This document shows, piece by piece, positions 1 to 6,852 of a stretch of DNA of 11,842 bases. The stretch comes from an uncultured Phycisphaerae bacterium (lineage in GTDB: Bacteria > Planctomycetota > Phycisphaerae > Phycisphaerales > SM1A02): NCBI GenBank assembly GCA_913046275.1, contig CAJWSE010000026.1, positions 1 to 11,842 on the forward strand. Direction: 5' to 3'. A model generated the notes under the pieces. That model did no database searches and was not told the DNA's origin. It saw only the letters and a program-made list of their open reading frames with translations. The position numbers and the translations under genes are program-made. How positions within the stretch are numbered: the first letter of the stretch is position 1; the number at the start of each line of letters is the position of its first letter.

Positions 1-93
1 GAAGAAAGAGAGTCGACTTGTTTTATTACACCAGGGTCTCGTGCTGTAGTAGATCAGTCTTCAAATGTAGTTGCTGAGTTGGATGTTTTCTAA
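1..93 (+). CDS. hyuA: C-terminal end of hydantoinase/oxoprolinase subunit A (HyuA), partial at window start
   Basis: Frame 1 is open from the window edge to a TAA at 91-93 and encodes 30 residues beginning EERESTCFITPG and ending ELDVF. An EERE(S/A)T..I.PG....VD..GN stretch just before the stop is characteristic of the C-terminus of HyuA-type proteins (N-methylhydantoinase A / 5-oxoprolinase family), ATP-dependent enzymes that open cyclic amide rings together with HyuB. The TAA overlaps the next ATG (TAATG), the tight coupling usual for hyuA-hyuB, and the following 40-odd residues look like the HyuB N-terminus, so the two assignments support each other. Only the tail is visible, so substrate cannot be judged. 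The evidence is motif resemblance in a short stretch plus context. Confidence 0.6.
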   Translation, partial: EERESTCFITPGSRAVVDQSSNVVAELDVF

Positions 94-221
94 TGCTAGG
101 TGGTTCAAAGGAGTTTGACGCAATATCACTAGGTATTCTTTGGGATCGTTTGGTTTCTATTACTGATGAGATAGAGTCAACTCTGGTTCGAACGTCCTTT
201 TCAACAATTGTTTCTGAAGCA
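93..221 (+). pseudogene. hyuB: N-terminal fragment of hydantoinase subunit B (hyuB), joined to mfd
   Basis: Residues 8-40 of the frame starting at 93 contain FDAISLGILWDRLVSI followed by TDEIESTLVRTSFSTIV. This fits the conserved opening of HyuB (N-methylhydantoinase B / oxoprolinase beta), where a DP(I/V)(T/S)LE(V/I)(L/I)W.RL.SI.DE....L.RT(S/A)FS.I pattern is typical. It directly follows a HyuA C-terminus through a TAATG overlap, as expected for hyuAB. The usual continuation (a DFS/DFA segment leading into a long catalytic body of 500 or more residues) is absent. From about 219-225 the translation continues as Mfd. The end coordinate is approximate: the family match fades between residues 41 and 44. 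A CAATTG hexamer occurs at 205-210 and again at 220-225, flanking the break. Base composition looks the same on both sides. Confidence 0.55.
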
Positions 222-2483
222 ATTGAAGAACTTGTCGCTCTTTCTAAAACACGTACGATTTTTTTAACTTGCAGAACGACTGGTGAAGTTTCTCGTATGA
301 AAGAGCTGGCTTCTGTTGGGCAACCACTAGCACTTGCAGATAATCTTTTCATTGAAAATCTATTTGTACACCGCGGTTTTTTAATTGGTGATAATGCTGC
401 AGTTATTCCTTCTCATGAGATTTTTCATCGCTATGAACTACGAAGGGGTGTGCGAAAGAAGAAGACAATGCGTCAGGCAATGGCTCATTTTAATTTAGAT
501 GACATCGTCGTTCACAGAGAACATGGTATTTCAAAGTATCTGGGGTTGAAACGTCTCGAAGGCCAAGGCGATATGGAGTTCATGACGCTTGAATTCGCCA
601 GTAGCAAACTGTTGCATGTTCCTGCGACTCATGCACATTTTGTTCAGAGGTATATTGGTTCTTTTAAAGGTCGACCAGAATTATCAGTACTTGGTGGAAT
701 GAAATGGTCAAATCAAAAAGATAGGGCTAAAGGTGCTGTTGTTGAATTGGCACATGAAATGATTCGCGTCCAAGCTGTAAGGGAGACAGCGCCTGGGATA
801 GCATTTCCACTAGATACTGAATGGATGAAAGAGTTTGAGGCAAGTTTTCCTTGGGATGAAACAGAGGATCAGCTGAATGCAATATCGTCGATGAAAAAAG
901 ACATGCAGTCTCCAAGGCCAATGGATAGACTGATTTGCGGTGATGTTGGATTTGGCAAAACGGAAATAGCTATACGAGCTGCATTCAAAGCAGCTGAATC
1001 GGGCAGGCAGGTTGTGATTCTTGTTCCCACAACAGTTTTGGCGGTCCAACATGAGCGAACAATTCGAAAACGTTTAGCAGATTACCCATTTGTCGTTGAA
1101 TCTATGACTCGCTTTCACAGTACAAGTGAACAAAAAGAAATTTTATCGAGAGTCGAAAGTGGAGAAGTGGATGTACTTATTGGGACACATCGTATTCTCA
1201 GCAAAGACGTTCATTTCAGTCGACTAGGTCTTGTAATAATTGATGAAGAGCAGCGGTTTGGAGTTGAGCATAAGCAGCGATTATTTGCATTTAGAGCTGA
1301 GGCAGATGTATTGACACTAACTGCAACGCCGATCCCTCGAACATTGCATATGGCACTTTTAGGTATAAGAGATATTAGCTCTCTTGAAACTGCTCCAGTT
1401 GATCGGAGGGCCGTTGTTACTGAAATTAAAAGCTGGGACAAACAAGTTATCAAGCAAGGTATTCAGAGAGAGTTGGCAAGAGAAGGCCAAGTGTTCTATG
1501 TTCATAATCGAGTTTCCGATATTGAAGAAGTCGCAAATGACATTCGAACCATGGTTCCAGAAGCCAAAGTAATCGTGGGTCATGGTCAAATGCCTCCTCG
1601 AGAGTTAGAAAAAGTAATGCTAAGTTTTGTTCAAGGCGATGCTGATATACTTGTTTCGACAACAATTATTGAATCCGGTATTGATATACCAACTGCAAAC
1701 ACAATGTTTATAAATGATGCTGATAGATTTGGTTTGTCTGACTTGCATCAACTTAGAGGTAGAGTTGGACGATACAAACATCGAGCATACTGCACTTTAT
1801 TGTTGCCTCGACAACGATTTTTAACTGAGACTGCTTTAAGGAGATTGCATGCAATTGAGCAATTCTCTATGCTTGGCGCAGGTTTTCAAATTGCTCTGCG
1901 AGATTTAGAGATACGAGGCGCGGGGAACCTTCTTGGTTCGGAACAATCAGGTCATATAGCAGCTGTTGGATATGAAATGTATTGCCAGCTTCTAGACCAA
2001 GCAGTTTCACATTTACGTGAAGGAAAAAATATAGGCCAAGTTGATGTTATGCTTGATTTAGGAGAAAGCGGTTCTATTCATTCTGTTTATATGGCGTCAC
2101 CGATTAGGCGATTAGCAATGTATTGCAGATTGGCATCTAGTGAAACCATGGATTCAATAAGTAAGATTGTTCATGATTTAGAAACTGGGTATGGTTCATT
2201 ACCAATTGCTACACAGAAACTTGTGAAATATCATGAGCTGAGGATTGTTTCTTCTGGTTTGCTCATTGACTCTATGATAATTGATGATTCAGATGTTGTC
2301 ATCAGAACAAAGAATGAGTCATTACTAACAGCTCAACTATCATCAAGCGGAACATTACGTTCTGTTGGTCAGCAATCAACTGCAGGTTTTACTTCAATGT
2401 ATTATCGTTATCCTTCTCGTTTTAAGGTAAGTGCTCTCGATAAACTGCATGCTGAATTGGTTAAATCAAGTTGCCTGCGGTAG
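93..2483 (+). CDS. mfd: Chimeric ORF: HyuB-like N-terminus fused in frame to N-terminally truncated transcription-repair coupling factor Mfd
   Basis: A 796-residue frame. From about residue 44 it is Mfd, the SF2 DNA translocase that removes stalled RNA polymerase and recruits UvrA. Visible are the RNA-polymerase-interaction domain (about 133-230, from DDIVVHREHGISKY), Walker A GDVGFGKT (283-290), the DEEQ box (384-387), TATPIPRT (410-417), IIESGIDIP, QLRGRVGR (553-560) and a C-terminal TRCF domain. Typical Mfd is about 1,100-1,200 residues. The UvrB-like D1/D2 modules and part of D3 (roughly the first 380 residues) are missing. In their place are ~43 residues resembling the start of HyuB (see 93-221). 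The ATG at 93 is the only start joined to this frame, because an in-frame TGA lies at 75-77. Translocation and polymerase binding should be preserved, but UvrA recruitment should be lost if the protein is real. An assembly misjoin is an equally serious explanation. The Mfd identity is certain; the native status of its 5' end is not. Confidence 0.85.
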   Translation: MLGGSKEFDAISLGILWDRLVSITDEIESTLVRTSFSTIVSEAIEELVALSKTRTIFLTCRTTGEVSRMKELASVGQPLALADNLFIENLFVHRGFLIGDNAAVIPSHEIFHRYELRRGVRKKKTMRQAMAHFNLDDIVVHREHGISKYLGLKRLEGQGDMEFMTLEFASSKLLHVPATHAHFVQRYIGSFKGRPELSVLGGMKWSNQKDRAKGAVVELAHEMIRVQAVRETAPGIAFPLDTEWMKEFEASFPWDETEDQLNAISSMKKDMQSPRPMDRLICGDVGFGKTEIAIRAAFKAAESGRQVVILVPTTVLAVQHERTIRKRLADYPFVVESMTRFHSTSEQKEILSRVESGEVDVLIGTHRILSKDVHFSRLGLVIIDEEQRFGVEHKQRLFAFRAEADVLTLTATPIPRTLHMALLGIRDISSLETAPVDRRAVVTEIKSWDKQVIKQGIQRELAREGQVFYVHNRVSDIEEVANDIRTMVPEAKVIVGHGQMPPRELEKVMLSFVQGDADILVSTTIIESGIDIPTANTMFINDADRFGLSDLHQLRGRVGRYKHRAYCTLLLPRQRFLTETALRRLHAIEQFSMLGAGFQIALRDLEIRGAGNLLGSEQSGHIAAVGYEMYCQLLDQAVSHLREGKNIGQVDVMLDLGESGSIHSVYMASPIRRLAMYCRLASSETMDSISKIVHDLETGYGSLPIATQKLVKYHELRIVSSGLLIDSMIIDDSDVVIRTKNESLLTAQLSSSGTLRSVGQQSTAGFTSMYYRYPSRFKVSALDKLHAELVKSSCLR

Positions 2484-2500
2484 ACAGCCGATAAATTTGT

Positions 2501-2884
2501 ATGAGTTCTACCATTCAACAAAGAAAGACACTTCCGCGAACCCATTCCTCAGTGACACATAAATTTGCTGTAAATGGGCATGAAGGGTACTTGACAATAG
2601 GCCTTTTTGAAAACGGCATGCCTGGTGAAATATTTATCAAAATGAGTAAAGAAGGTTCGACTCTTTCAGGCCTTATTCAAGGATTCTGCCGAGCATTTTC
2701 TTTGGCTATCCAATATGGTTTGCCTCTTAGCGATGCAGTGGAAAGATTTCGGAATATGCGTTTTGACCCAATGGGTCAAACTTCAAACCCTCTTATACCT
2801 CAAGCTACTAGTATATTAGATTACGTTGCTCAGTATCTTGATTATGAATTTGTACTCTCTTCTCGGGAGGCATCAGCTGCGTAA
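2501..2884 (+). CDS. Stand-alone TSCPD-domain protein (C-terminal domain of B12-dependent ribonucleotide reductase NrdJ)
   Basis: The 127-residue protein aligns by eye along its length with the C-terminal module of class II (adenosylcobalamin) ribonucleotide reductases. It has LPRTHSSVTHKF (11-22), GHEGYLTIGL (26-35), PGEIFIKMSKEGST (41-54), a helical stretch with LAIQYGLPL (68-76), RFDPMGQTSNP (87-97) and SILDYV. In full NrdJ this module follows the radical-generating barrel; here it stands alone with no catalytic barrel in the window. It may be a detached subunit comparable to split NrdJ systems, a regulator of the reductase, or an independent DUF-like protein; the role is unknown. It starts 17 bases after the mfd stop with no clear Shine-Dalgarno sequence, so it is probably read from the same transcript, and ends 29 bases before the terminator at 2914-2941. 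Domain identity is well supported; function is not. Confidence 0.8.
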   Translation: MSSTIQQRKTLPRTHSSVTHKFAVNGHEGYLTIGLFENGMPGEIFIKMSKEGSTLSGLIQGFCRAFSLAIQYGLPLSDAVERFRNMRFDPMGQTSNPLIPQATSILDYVAQYLDYEFVLSSREASAA

Positions 2885-2913
2885 TGCCGCCGATCCCTTC
2901 ACCCGTAAATGAA

Positions 2914-2941
2914 AAAAGGCCCGCTGCAAAGCGGGCCTTTT
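2914..2941. terminator. Bidirectional intrinsic terminator between convergent units
   Basis: A perfect 11-bp stem AAAAGGCCCGC / GCGGGCCTTTT (2914-2924 and 2931-2941) encloses the six-base loop TGCAAA. The A-run on one side and T-run on the other give a GC-rich hairpin followed by U-rich RNA in both directions. It lies 29 bases after the TSCPD gene (plus) and 18 bases after rplI (minus), so it can end both transcripts. Confidence 0.93.
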
Positions 2942-2959
2942 ATCTTATTTAGTTTTAAT

Positions 2960-3535
2960 TTACTCTTCAGTTAGTTCTTCTTTAGTTTCTTCAACTACTT
3001 TGCTTTCAATTTTTTCAACAACGATAAGGTTTCCTTCGTCATCAAATTCCATATCTTCTCTATCTTCAAGTGGTCTGTCGGGGTTTACGAGAATTTCAAC
3101 ATCAGCTTTCATTTCCGCGCCGAATTGGATGGTGACGTGGTATTCCCCAATTCTTCGGATAGCAGAGTGTAGTCGTATTGCTCTGGTGTCCACTGCGTAG
3201 CCATTTTCAATGAGAGCATCAGCAATATCTCGCTGGGTCACAGATCCGTAAAGACCGCCTTGATCATTTGCACTACGAGTGAGTGTAAGTACTTGTCCTT
3301 CAAGCTTATTAATAATGTCTGATTGTGCAGAGCGCGTTGCCTCGTACTCTTTGAGTGCAATCGCACGTTCTTCAGCAAGTGCTTCGACTTTTTCTGCTGT
3401 TGGAACTTCCGCCAAGCCCATTGGCAGAAGGAAGTTTCTTGCATAGCCCATTCGTACGCGAACAATGTCGCCTACAATCCCAAGGTTTTCTACATTAGAG
3501 GTGAGTAGTAATTCAATTCTTCTAGCGTTAGCCAT
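2960..3535 (-). CDS. rplI: 50S ribosomal protein bL9, with acidic C-terminal extension
   Basis: bL9 bridges the L1 stalk region of 23S rRNA and helps keep the reading frame. The 191-residue protein has the N-domain with NLGIVGDIVRVRMGYARNFLLP (17-38), a long connecting helix (about 45-80) and the C-domain with GGLYGSVTQRDIADAL (93-108) and IRRIGEYHVTIQFG. Bacterial L9 is usually about 150 residues. The extra ~40 residues at the end (from about 151) are rich in Glu/Asp, ending KEELTEE. The N-terminus carries a few residues (ANARR) before the usual start of strand 1. AAAGGA sits 7 bases before the ATG, which fixes the start. It is the last gene of the minus-strand operon, 88 bases after ssb; that gap can form hairpins. 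Confidence 0.97.
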   Translation of the reverse strand: MANARRIELLLTSNVENLGIVGDIVRVRMGYARNFLLPMGLAEVPTAEKVEALAEERAIALKEYEATRSAQSDIINKLEGQVLTLTRSANDQGGLYGSVTQRDIADALIENGYAVDTRAIRLHSAIRRIGEYHVTIQFGAEMKADVEILVNPDRPLEDREDMEFDDEGNLIVVEKIESKVVEETKEELTEE

Positions 3536-3623
3536 TATGTTGTCCTTTCAAAGAAAGTTAGGAGTCGCCGGCACAACCCCAACGGGTGAAAAGTGGCACT
3601 AACCGGTGTGCCATTGTGTTTGT
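3536..3623 (-). promoter_or_regulatory. Structured leader between ssb and rplI
   Basis: This 88-base gap holds no gene. On the minus strand it can form GGCAC-N8-GTGCC and, as an alternative, a longer GGCACA / TGTGCC pairing that uses the same 5' arm. A small CTTTC-TTT-GAAAG hairpin (3545-3557 on the plus strand) overlaps the rplI Shine-Dalgarno AAAGGA. Mutually exclusive pairings in front of a ribosomal-protein gene are compatible with translational control or with an RNA-processing site, but nothing identifies a known leader family. No T-tract terminator is seen. Confidence 0.35.
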
Positions 3624-4028
3624 TTAAAACGGAATATCATCTGTAGGGGGAGTCGCTCCAACAGGTGTTTGTGCGGGAGGTGTACTTGATTGGTTTCCTT
3701 TTGAGTCAACGAATTGGAAATTATCAATAACTACTTTAAGTTTAGATCTATTGTTGCCATCTTTATCTTGCCACTGATCTAATTTTAGCCTTCCTTCAAC
3801 AAATACAGGGCGACCTTTTGCAAGGTATTTTGCCATTGTTTCAGCCGTTTTTCCCCAGCTTTCACAATCAACATATGTAGTTTCTTCACGTTGTTCACCA
3901 GTCCTGTCTTTAAAACGTCTATTGACAGCAATGCTTATTTGAGCAACTGCCATATCATTTGATGTTCGTTTGAGCTCTGGATCTCGAGTGAGATTCCCCA
4001 TTAGAAGTACTTTGTTGTAGTTTGCCAT
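3624..4028 (-). CDS. ssb: Single-stranded DNA-binding protein
   Basis: SSB coats single-stranded DNA during replication, recombination and repair and recruits partner proteins through its C-terminal tip. The 134-residue protein has the bacterial OB-fold: NKVLLMGNLTRDPELKRT (4-21), ISIAVNRRFKDRTG (32-45), TTYVDCESWGKTAETMAKYL, KGRPVFVEGRLKLDQWQDKDG and a LKVVIDNFQFV strand. A short Gln/Pro/Ser linker then leads to the canonical acidic tip DDIPF (130-134). The linker is shorter than in E. coli SSB (178 residues), but the tip is intact. AAGGAGA sits about 6 bases before the ATG. It lies 47 bases after rpsF, the classic rpsF-ssb pairing, although rpsR, which usually follows, is absent here. Confidence 0.97.
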   Translation of the reverse strand: MANYNKVLLMGNLTRDPELKRTSNDMAVAQISIAVNRRFKDRTGEQREETTYVDCESWGKTAETMAKYLAKGRPVFVEGRLKLDQWQDKDGNNRSKLKVVIDNFQFVDSKGNQSSTPPAQTPVGATPPTDDIPF

Positions 4029-4075
4029 ATGTATTCTCCTTAAATGAATTTTAACAGAATTTTACTTTGAAAAAC

Positions 4076-4573
4076 TTATGCCTCAGCGACTTCTTCGGTT
4101 TCAGATGGAGTTACTTCTTCAGAGACATCGTCAGTTGGTGCAACTTCATTTTCATCTTTTCGAGTCATTGTGCTGGATGATGTATTGCCTTCTCCTGTTT
4201 TCTTTTCACTTCTAAGTTTAATCTCAGTAGCTAGCTCTTCAGATCGTTCATTTGATTCAATAATCTCTGTTGGGAGGTGCTCAGCTCGTGTGACCATCAT
4301 TCGAAGGATGTGCTCTGATTGATTGCAACGTCTTTCTAAATCGCTGATTGCTGAGGTTGGGGCATTAAAGTAAACCAAGAAGTAGACGCCTCGTTTATTT
4401 CCATTTATTTCATACGCAAGCCGGCGGTCATCCCACTTGCTGAAGTTAATAATGGAAGCATCGCACTTCCCAAGGATGTCCTTGAGATGGTCAATTGCTT
4501 CTTGAAGGTTTGCGGTGGCTGATTGTGGGAAGAGGAACATGCCCTCATATAGACCCGTACGTTGATTACTCAT
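4076..4573 (-). CDS. rpsF: 30S ribosomal protein bS6, with long acidic C-terminal extension
   Basis: bS6 binds 16S rRNA together with bS18 in the platform of the small subunit. The core is at residues 7-100: LYEGMFLFPQS, the WDDRRLAYEINGNKRGVYFLVYF strand pair (47-69), then IRCN-like helix and LRMMVTRAEHLP. Family members are usually about 95-135 residues. This one is 165 long, and the ~55 residues after about 110 are low-complexity, rich in Glu, Ser and Thr, and end EEVAEA. GAGG occurs a few bases before the ATG. The gene begins 4 bases after pth, indicating co-transcription and probably coupled translation. The partner gene rpsR is not in this operon. Confidence 0.95.
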   Translation of the reverse strand: MSNQRTGLYEGMFLFPQSATANLQEAIDHLKDILGKCDASIINFSKWDDRRLAYEINGNKRGVYFLVYFNAPTSAISDLERRCNQSEHILRMMVTRAEHLPTEIIESNERSEELATEIKLRSEKKTGEGNTSSSTMTRKDENEVAPTDDVSEEVTPSETEEVAEA

Positions 4574-4577
4574 AATA

Positions 4578-5165
4578 TTACCTCGTAGTTTCTGATTTTT
4601 GAGTTTCGTTAAATTGATTCATCGTTTCATCGATTCCAAGTTGAATCCAAGCAGAAGCTGCTTTAGCAGCCTTTGAGAGAGCTGGTTCTGTCATATCTTG
4701 TTGCTCAGGGGTGAATTTTCCAAGTACATAATCCGCTTGTGGGATTAAGCCTGGTTCATCAACACCAACTCTCAGTCGAGACCATTCGCCACCAGCGAGA
4801 TGGCAGGCAATATCTGCAAGGCCATTATGTCCAGCCGAGTTGCCCTCAGGTCTTAATCGAATTGTTCCGCAGGGGAGGTGGATGTCGTCAACGATGACGA
4901 GCAAATCCGTAGTTGGATCTGCTTTGTAAAAAGTAAGTGCTTGCTGAATAGGTTGGCCACTTTTGTTCATGAATTTTTGAGGTTTCATGAGCAAGACCTT
5001 CTCATCAGCAATTCGAGTTTCGATGATTACGCTGTCAAACTTAGTTATAGCTGATTCGCCTACTGCGATTTGTCTCGCAATACGGTCAATGACATCAAAT
5101 CCGACATTGTGTCGGGTTTGATTGTATTTTAAACCAGGATTGCCAAGACCAACAATGAACTTCAT
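4578..5165 (-). CDS. pth: Peptidyl-tRNA hydrolase
   Basis: Pth cleaves the ester bond of peptidyl-tRNAs released prematurely from ribosomes and recycles the tRNA. The 195-residue protein has normal family length. It has IVGLGNPG (4-11) with substrate-contacting Asn9, TRHNVGF (17-23) with catalytic His19, FMNKSG (65-70), IVDDIHLPCG (91-100) containing the catalytic Asp93 equivalent, and GHNGL (112-116). All key residues are present. The gene starts 3 bases after rplY; an rplY(ctc)-pth neighbourhood is common in bacteria. The C-terminus from about 180 is polar and probably disordered. Confidence 0.97.
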   Translation of the reverse strand: MKFIVGLGNPGLKYNQTRHNVGFDVIDRIARQIAVGESAITKFDSVIIETRIADEKVLLMKPQKFMNKSGQPIQQALTFYKADPTTDLLVIVDDIHLPCGTIRLRPEGNSAGHNGLADIACHLAGGEWSRLRVGVDEPGLIPQADYVLGKFTPEQQDMTEPALSKAAKAASAWIQLGIDETMNQFNETQKSETTR

Positions 5166-5168
5166 CTT

Positions 5169-5822
5169 TTATCCGTTTTCCTCACCCGAATCTTCAGGCT
5201 TTTCATTAATGACTTCTGGTGATGCTTCTTCAGCGCCTTCTTCGCTAGCTTCGGCATCATTTTCAGAGGCTTCTTGAACAATGGTGACATGTGCAATGTG
5301 TCGATCTGGATCGAGCGTTGCTTTAACGCCATCTGGTAAATCTAAGTCTCCAATCGTGAAGACTTCCTCAACAGTGCTCAAGTCAACTTTGATTGAATCT
5401 GGGATATCTTTAACCATGCATTCTATTTCAATTTGCGGTCGAGGTATCTCGAGCACGGCACCATTCGCAGATGCTTTGGTTGGCTGCCCATTGATTTCAA
5501 GAGTCATTGTAATTGTGACAACTTGTTTCAAATTGACTCTCGCGAAGTCGACATGAATAAGGTTATCGCCAAGATATCCAAATTGTAAGTCTTTCACTAA
5601 GACCGTTGCAGGATTCCCATCACCATTATCGAGTTCCATGACATGAGATCCGCCTTGAAGGTGGCTTATTATTTCACGTTCATCTATGCTTACTGATACA
5701 GGGTCAGTGCCTTTGCTATAGATGGTTGCAGGCATTCTTCCATTTTTTCTAAGACGGCGGGCATAACGTGTCCCTAACTTTTCCCTTAGTTCTACTGTTA
5801 TTATTGGAGTTTCATGTGACAT
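5169..5822 (-). CDS. rplY: 50S ribosomal protein bL25, CTC/TL5 type, with acidic tail
   Basis: bL25 binds 5S rRNA. This is the long two-domain form known as CTC (general stress protein) or TL5. It has the N-terminal 5S-binding beta-barrel (about 8-95, with REKLGTRYARRLRKNG and MPATIYSKG, then LIHVDFARV) and the C-terminal beta-domain (about 96-183, with VLEIPRPQIEIECMVKDIP and LPDGVKATLDPDRHIAHV). The last ~33 residues are almost entirely Glu, Ala, Ser, Asp and Asn. TL5-type proteins are usually about 185-220 residues, so 217 fits. The AGGA of a Shine-Dalgarno sequence lies 7 bases before the ATG. It follows prs by 18 bases, and prs-rplY-pth is a conserved order. Confidence 0.96.
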   Translation of the reverse strand: MSHETPIITVELREKLGTRYARRLRKNGRMPATIYSKGTDPVSVSIDEREIISHLQGGSHVMELDNGDGNPATVLVKDLQFGYLGDNLIHVDFARVNLKQVVTITMTLEINGQPTKASANGAVLEIPRPQIEIECMVKDIPDSIKVDLSTVEEVFTIGDLDLPDGVKATLDPDRHIAHVTIVQEASENDAEASEEGAEEASPEVINEKPEDSGEENG

Positions 5823-5840
5823 ATCTGTTCCTATCTAAAC

Positions 5841-6827
5841 TTATTTCTTCGGGCCTTGTCCATGATTGAACAAGCTCGATATTGACATATGATGGTGAAT
5901 TCGATGCACGGCTTCTCCAAGAAAACGCGCAACACTAAGTACTTTTAATGTGTCCTTGATTTCATCAAGTCTTCCATCTGGTTCGATTGTGTCTGTAAGA
6001 ATTATTTCACTTATTGGACTTGATTTAATACGTTCTACGGCAGGTCCTGCGCAAACACCATGAGTTGCTGCGGCGATTATTTTTGTTGCACCATGTTCTT
6101 TAACTAGTTTTGCAGCTTCGCATATGGTTCCGGCAGTTGAAATCATGTCATCAACCATTAATACTGTTTTGCCTTCTACAGAACCAATGAGTCTTTTTGA
6201 AACAACTTCACTTCCTGATTCTCTTCGTTTGTCAACAATCGCGAGTTTTGAATCAAGAAGACCTGCGTACATGTTTGCAACTTTTACATTCCCGACATCT
6301 GGTGAGACAATCACCATGTTGTCACCCTGCATATCATCGCGTGTTGCAAAATAATCACAGAACACTTTAGTTGCTGTTAAGTGGTCAACGGGTATGTCAA
6401 AGAATCCCTGTATTTGAGCTGCATGAAGATCCATGCAAAGGACTCGATTAGCTCCAGATGCAGTTATAAGATTTGCGGTCAACTTGGCAGTGATTGGAAC
6501 TCTGCCTTCGTCCTTTCGATCCTGACGGGCATAGCCAAAATAAGGAACAACTGCAGTGATTCGACCAGCGGAAGCTCTGCGAAGCGTGTCAATCCAAATC
6601 AGTAATTCCATTAAATTGTCATTAACAGGCATGGAAGTAGATTGGACAATAAAACAGTCGCGTCCTCGAACATCCTCATTAACTTTGACAATGATTTCTT
6701 TATCTGGAAAATGTTCTACTGTAGCAGCAGCAAGCGGCATCTCAAGGTGTTTGCACATTTCTATAGCAAGATGCTCGCCACCAGTGGCAGCGAAGATTTT
6801 TAATCGTTTATGATCATCATGACTCAT
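5841..6827 (-). CDS. prs: Ribose-phosphate pyrophosphokinase (PRPP synthetase)
   Basis: Prs transfers pyrophosphate from ATP to ribose 5-phosphate, making PRPP for purine, pyrimidine, NAD, histidine and tryptophan synthesis. The 328-residue protein has the usual length and motifs: FPDKEIIVKVNEDVRG (40-55), YFGYARQDRKDEGR (96-109, ATP-binding flexible loop), LHAAQIQGFFDIPVDHL (134-150), SPDVGNVKVA (175-184) and the PRPP-binding loop VDDMISTAGT (225-234). The N-terminus adds about seven polar residues before the first strand. AAGGA lies about 10 bases before the ATG; another ATG between them is out of frame and soon stopped. The gene begins 25 bases after the 3' end of tRNA-Gln on the same strand, so the tRNA is probably cut from the leader of this operon's mRNA. 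Confidence 0.97.
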   Translation of the reverse strand: MSHDDHKRLKIFAATGGEHLAIEMCKHLEMPLAAATVEHFPDKEIIVKVNEDVRGRDCFIVQSTSMPVNDNLMELLIWIDTLRRASAGRITAVVPYFGYARQDRKDEGRVPITAKLTANLITASGANRVLCMDLHAAQIQGFFDIPVDHLTATKVFCDYFATRDDMQGDNMVIVSPDVGNVKVANMYAGLLDSKLAIVDKRRESGSEVVSKRLIGSVEGKTVLMVDDMISTAGTICEAAKLVKEHGATKIIAAATHGVCAGPAVERIKSSPISEIILTDTIEPDGRLDEIKDTLKVLSVARFLGEAVHRIHHHMSISSLFNHGQGPKK

Positions 6828-6852
6828 CTCTTCATGTTCCTTTTCAAAGAAA

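Noticed and set aside
93..95. ATG at 93 as the natural start of a short Mfd
   Set aside because: The residues after it match HyuB rather than any Mfd region, and the upstream overlap is with a HyuA C-terminus. The start more likely belongs to hyuB, not to mfd.
26..352. Minus-strand frame across the hyuA/hyuB/mfd junction
   Set aside because: It runs antisense to three coherent protein matches, has no recognisable motif, and covers the junction only by chance.
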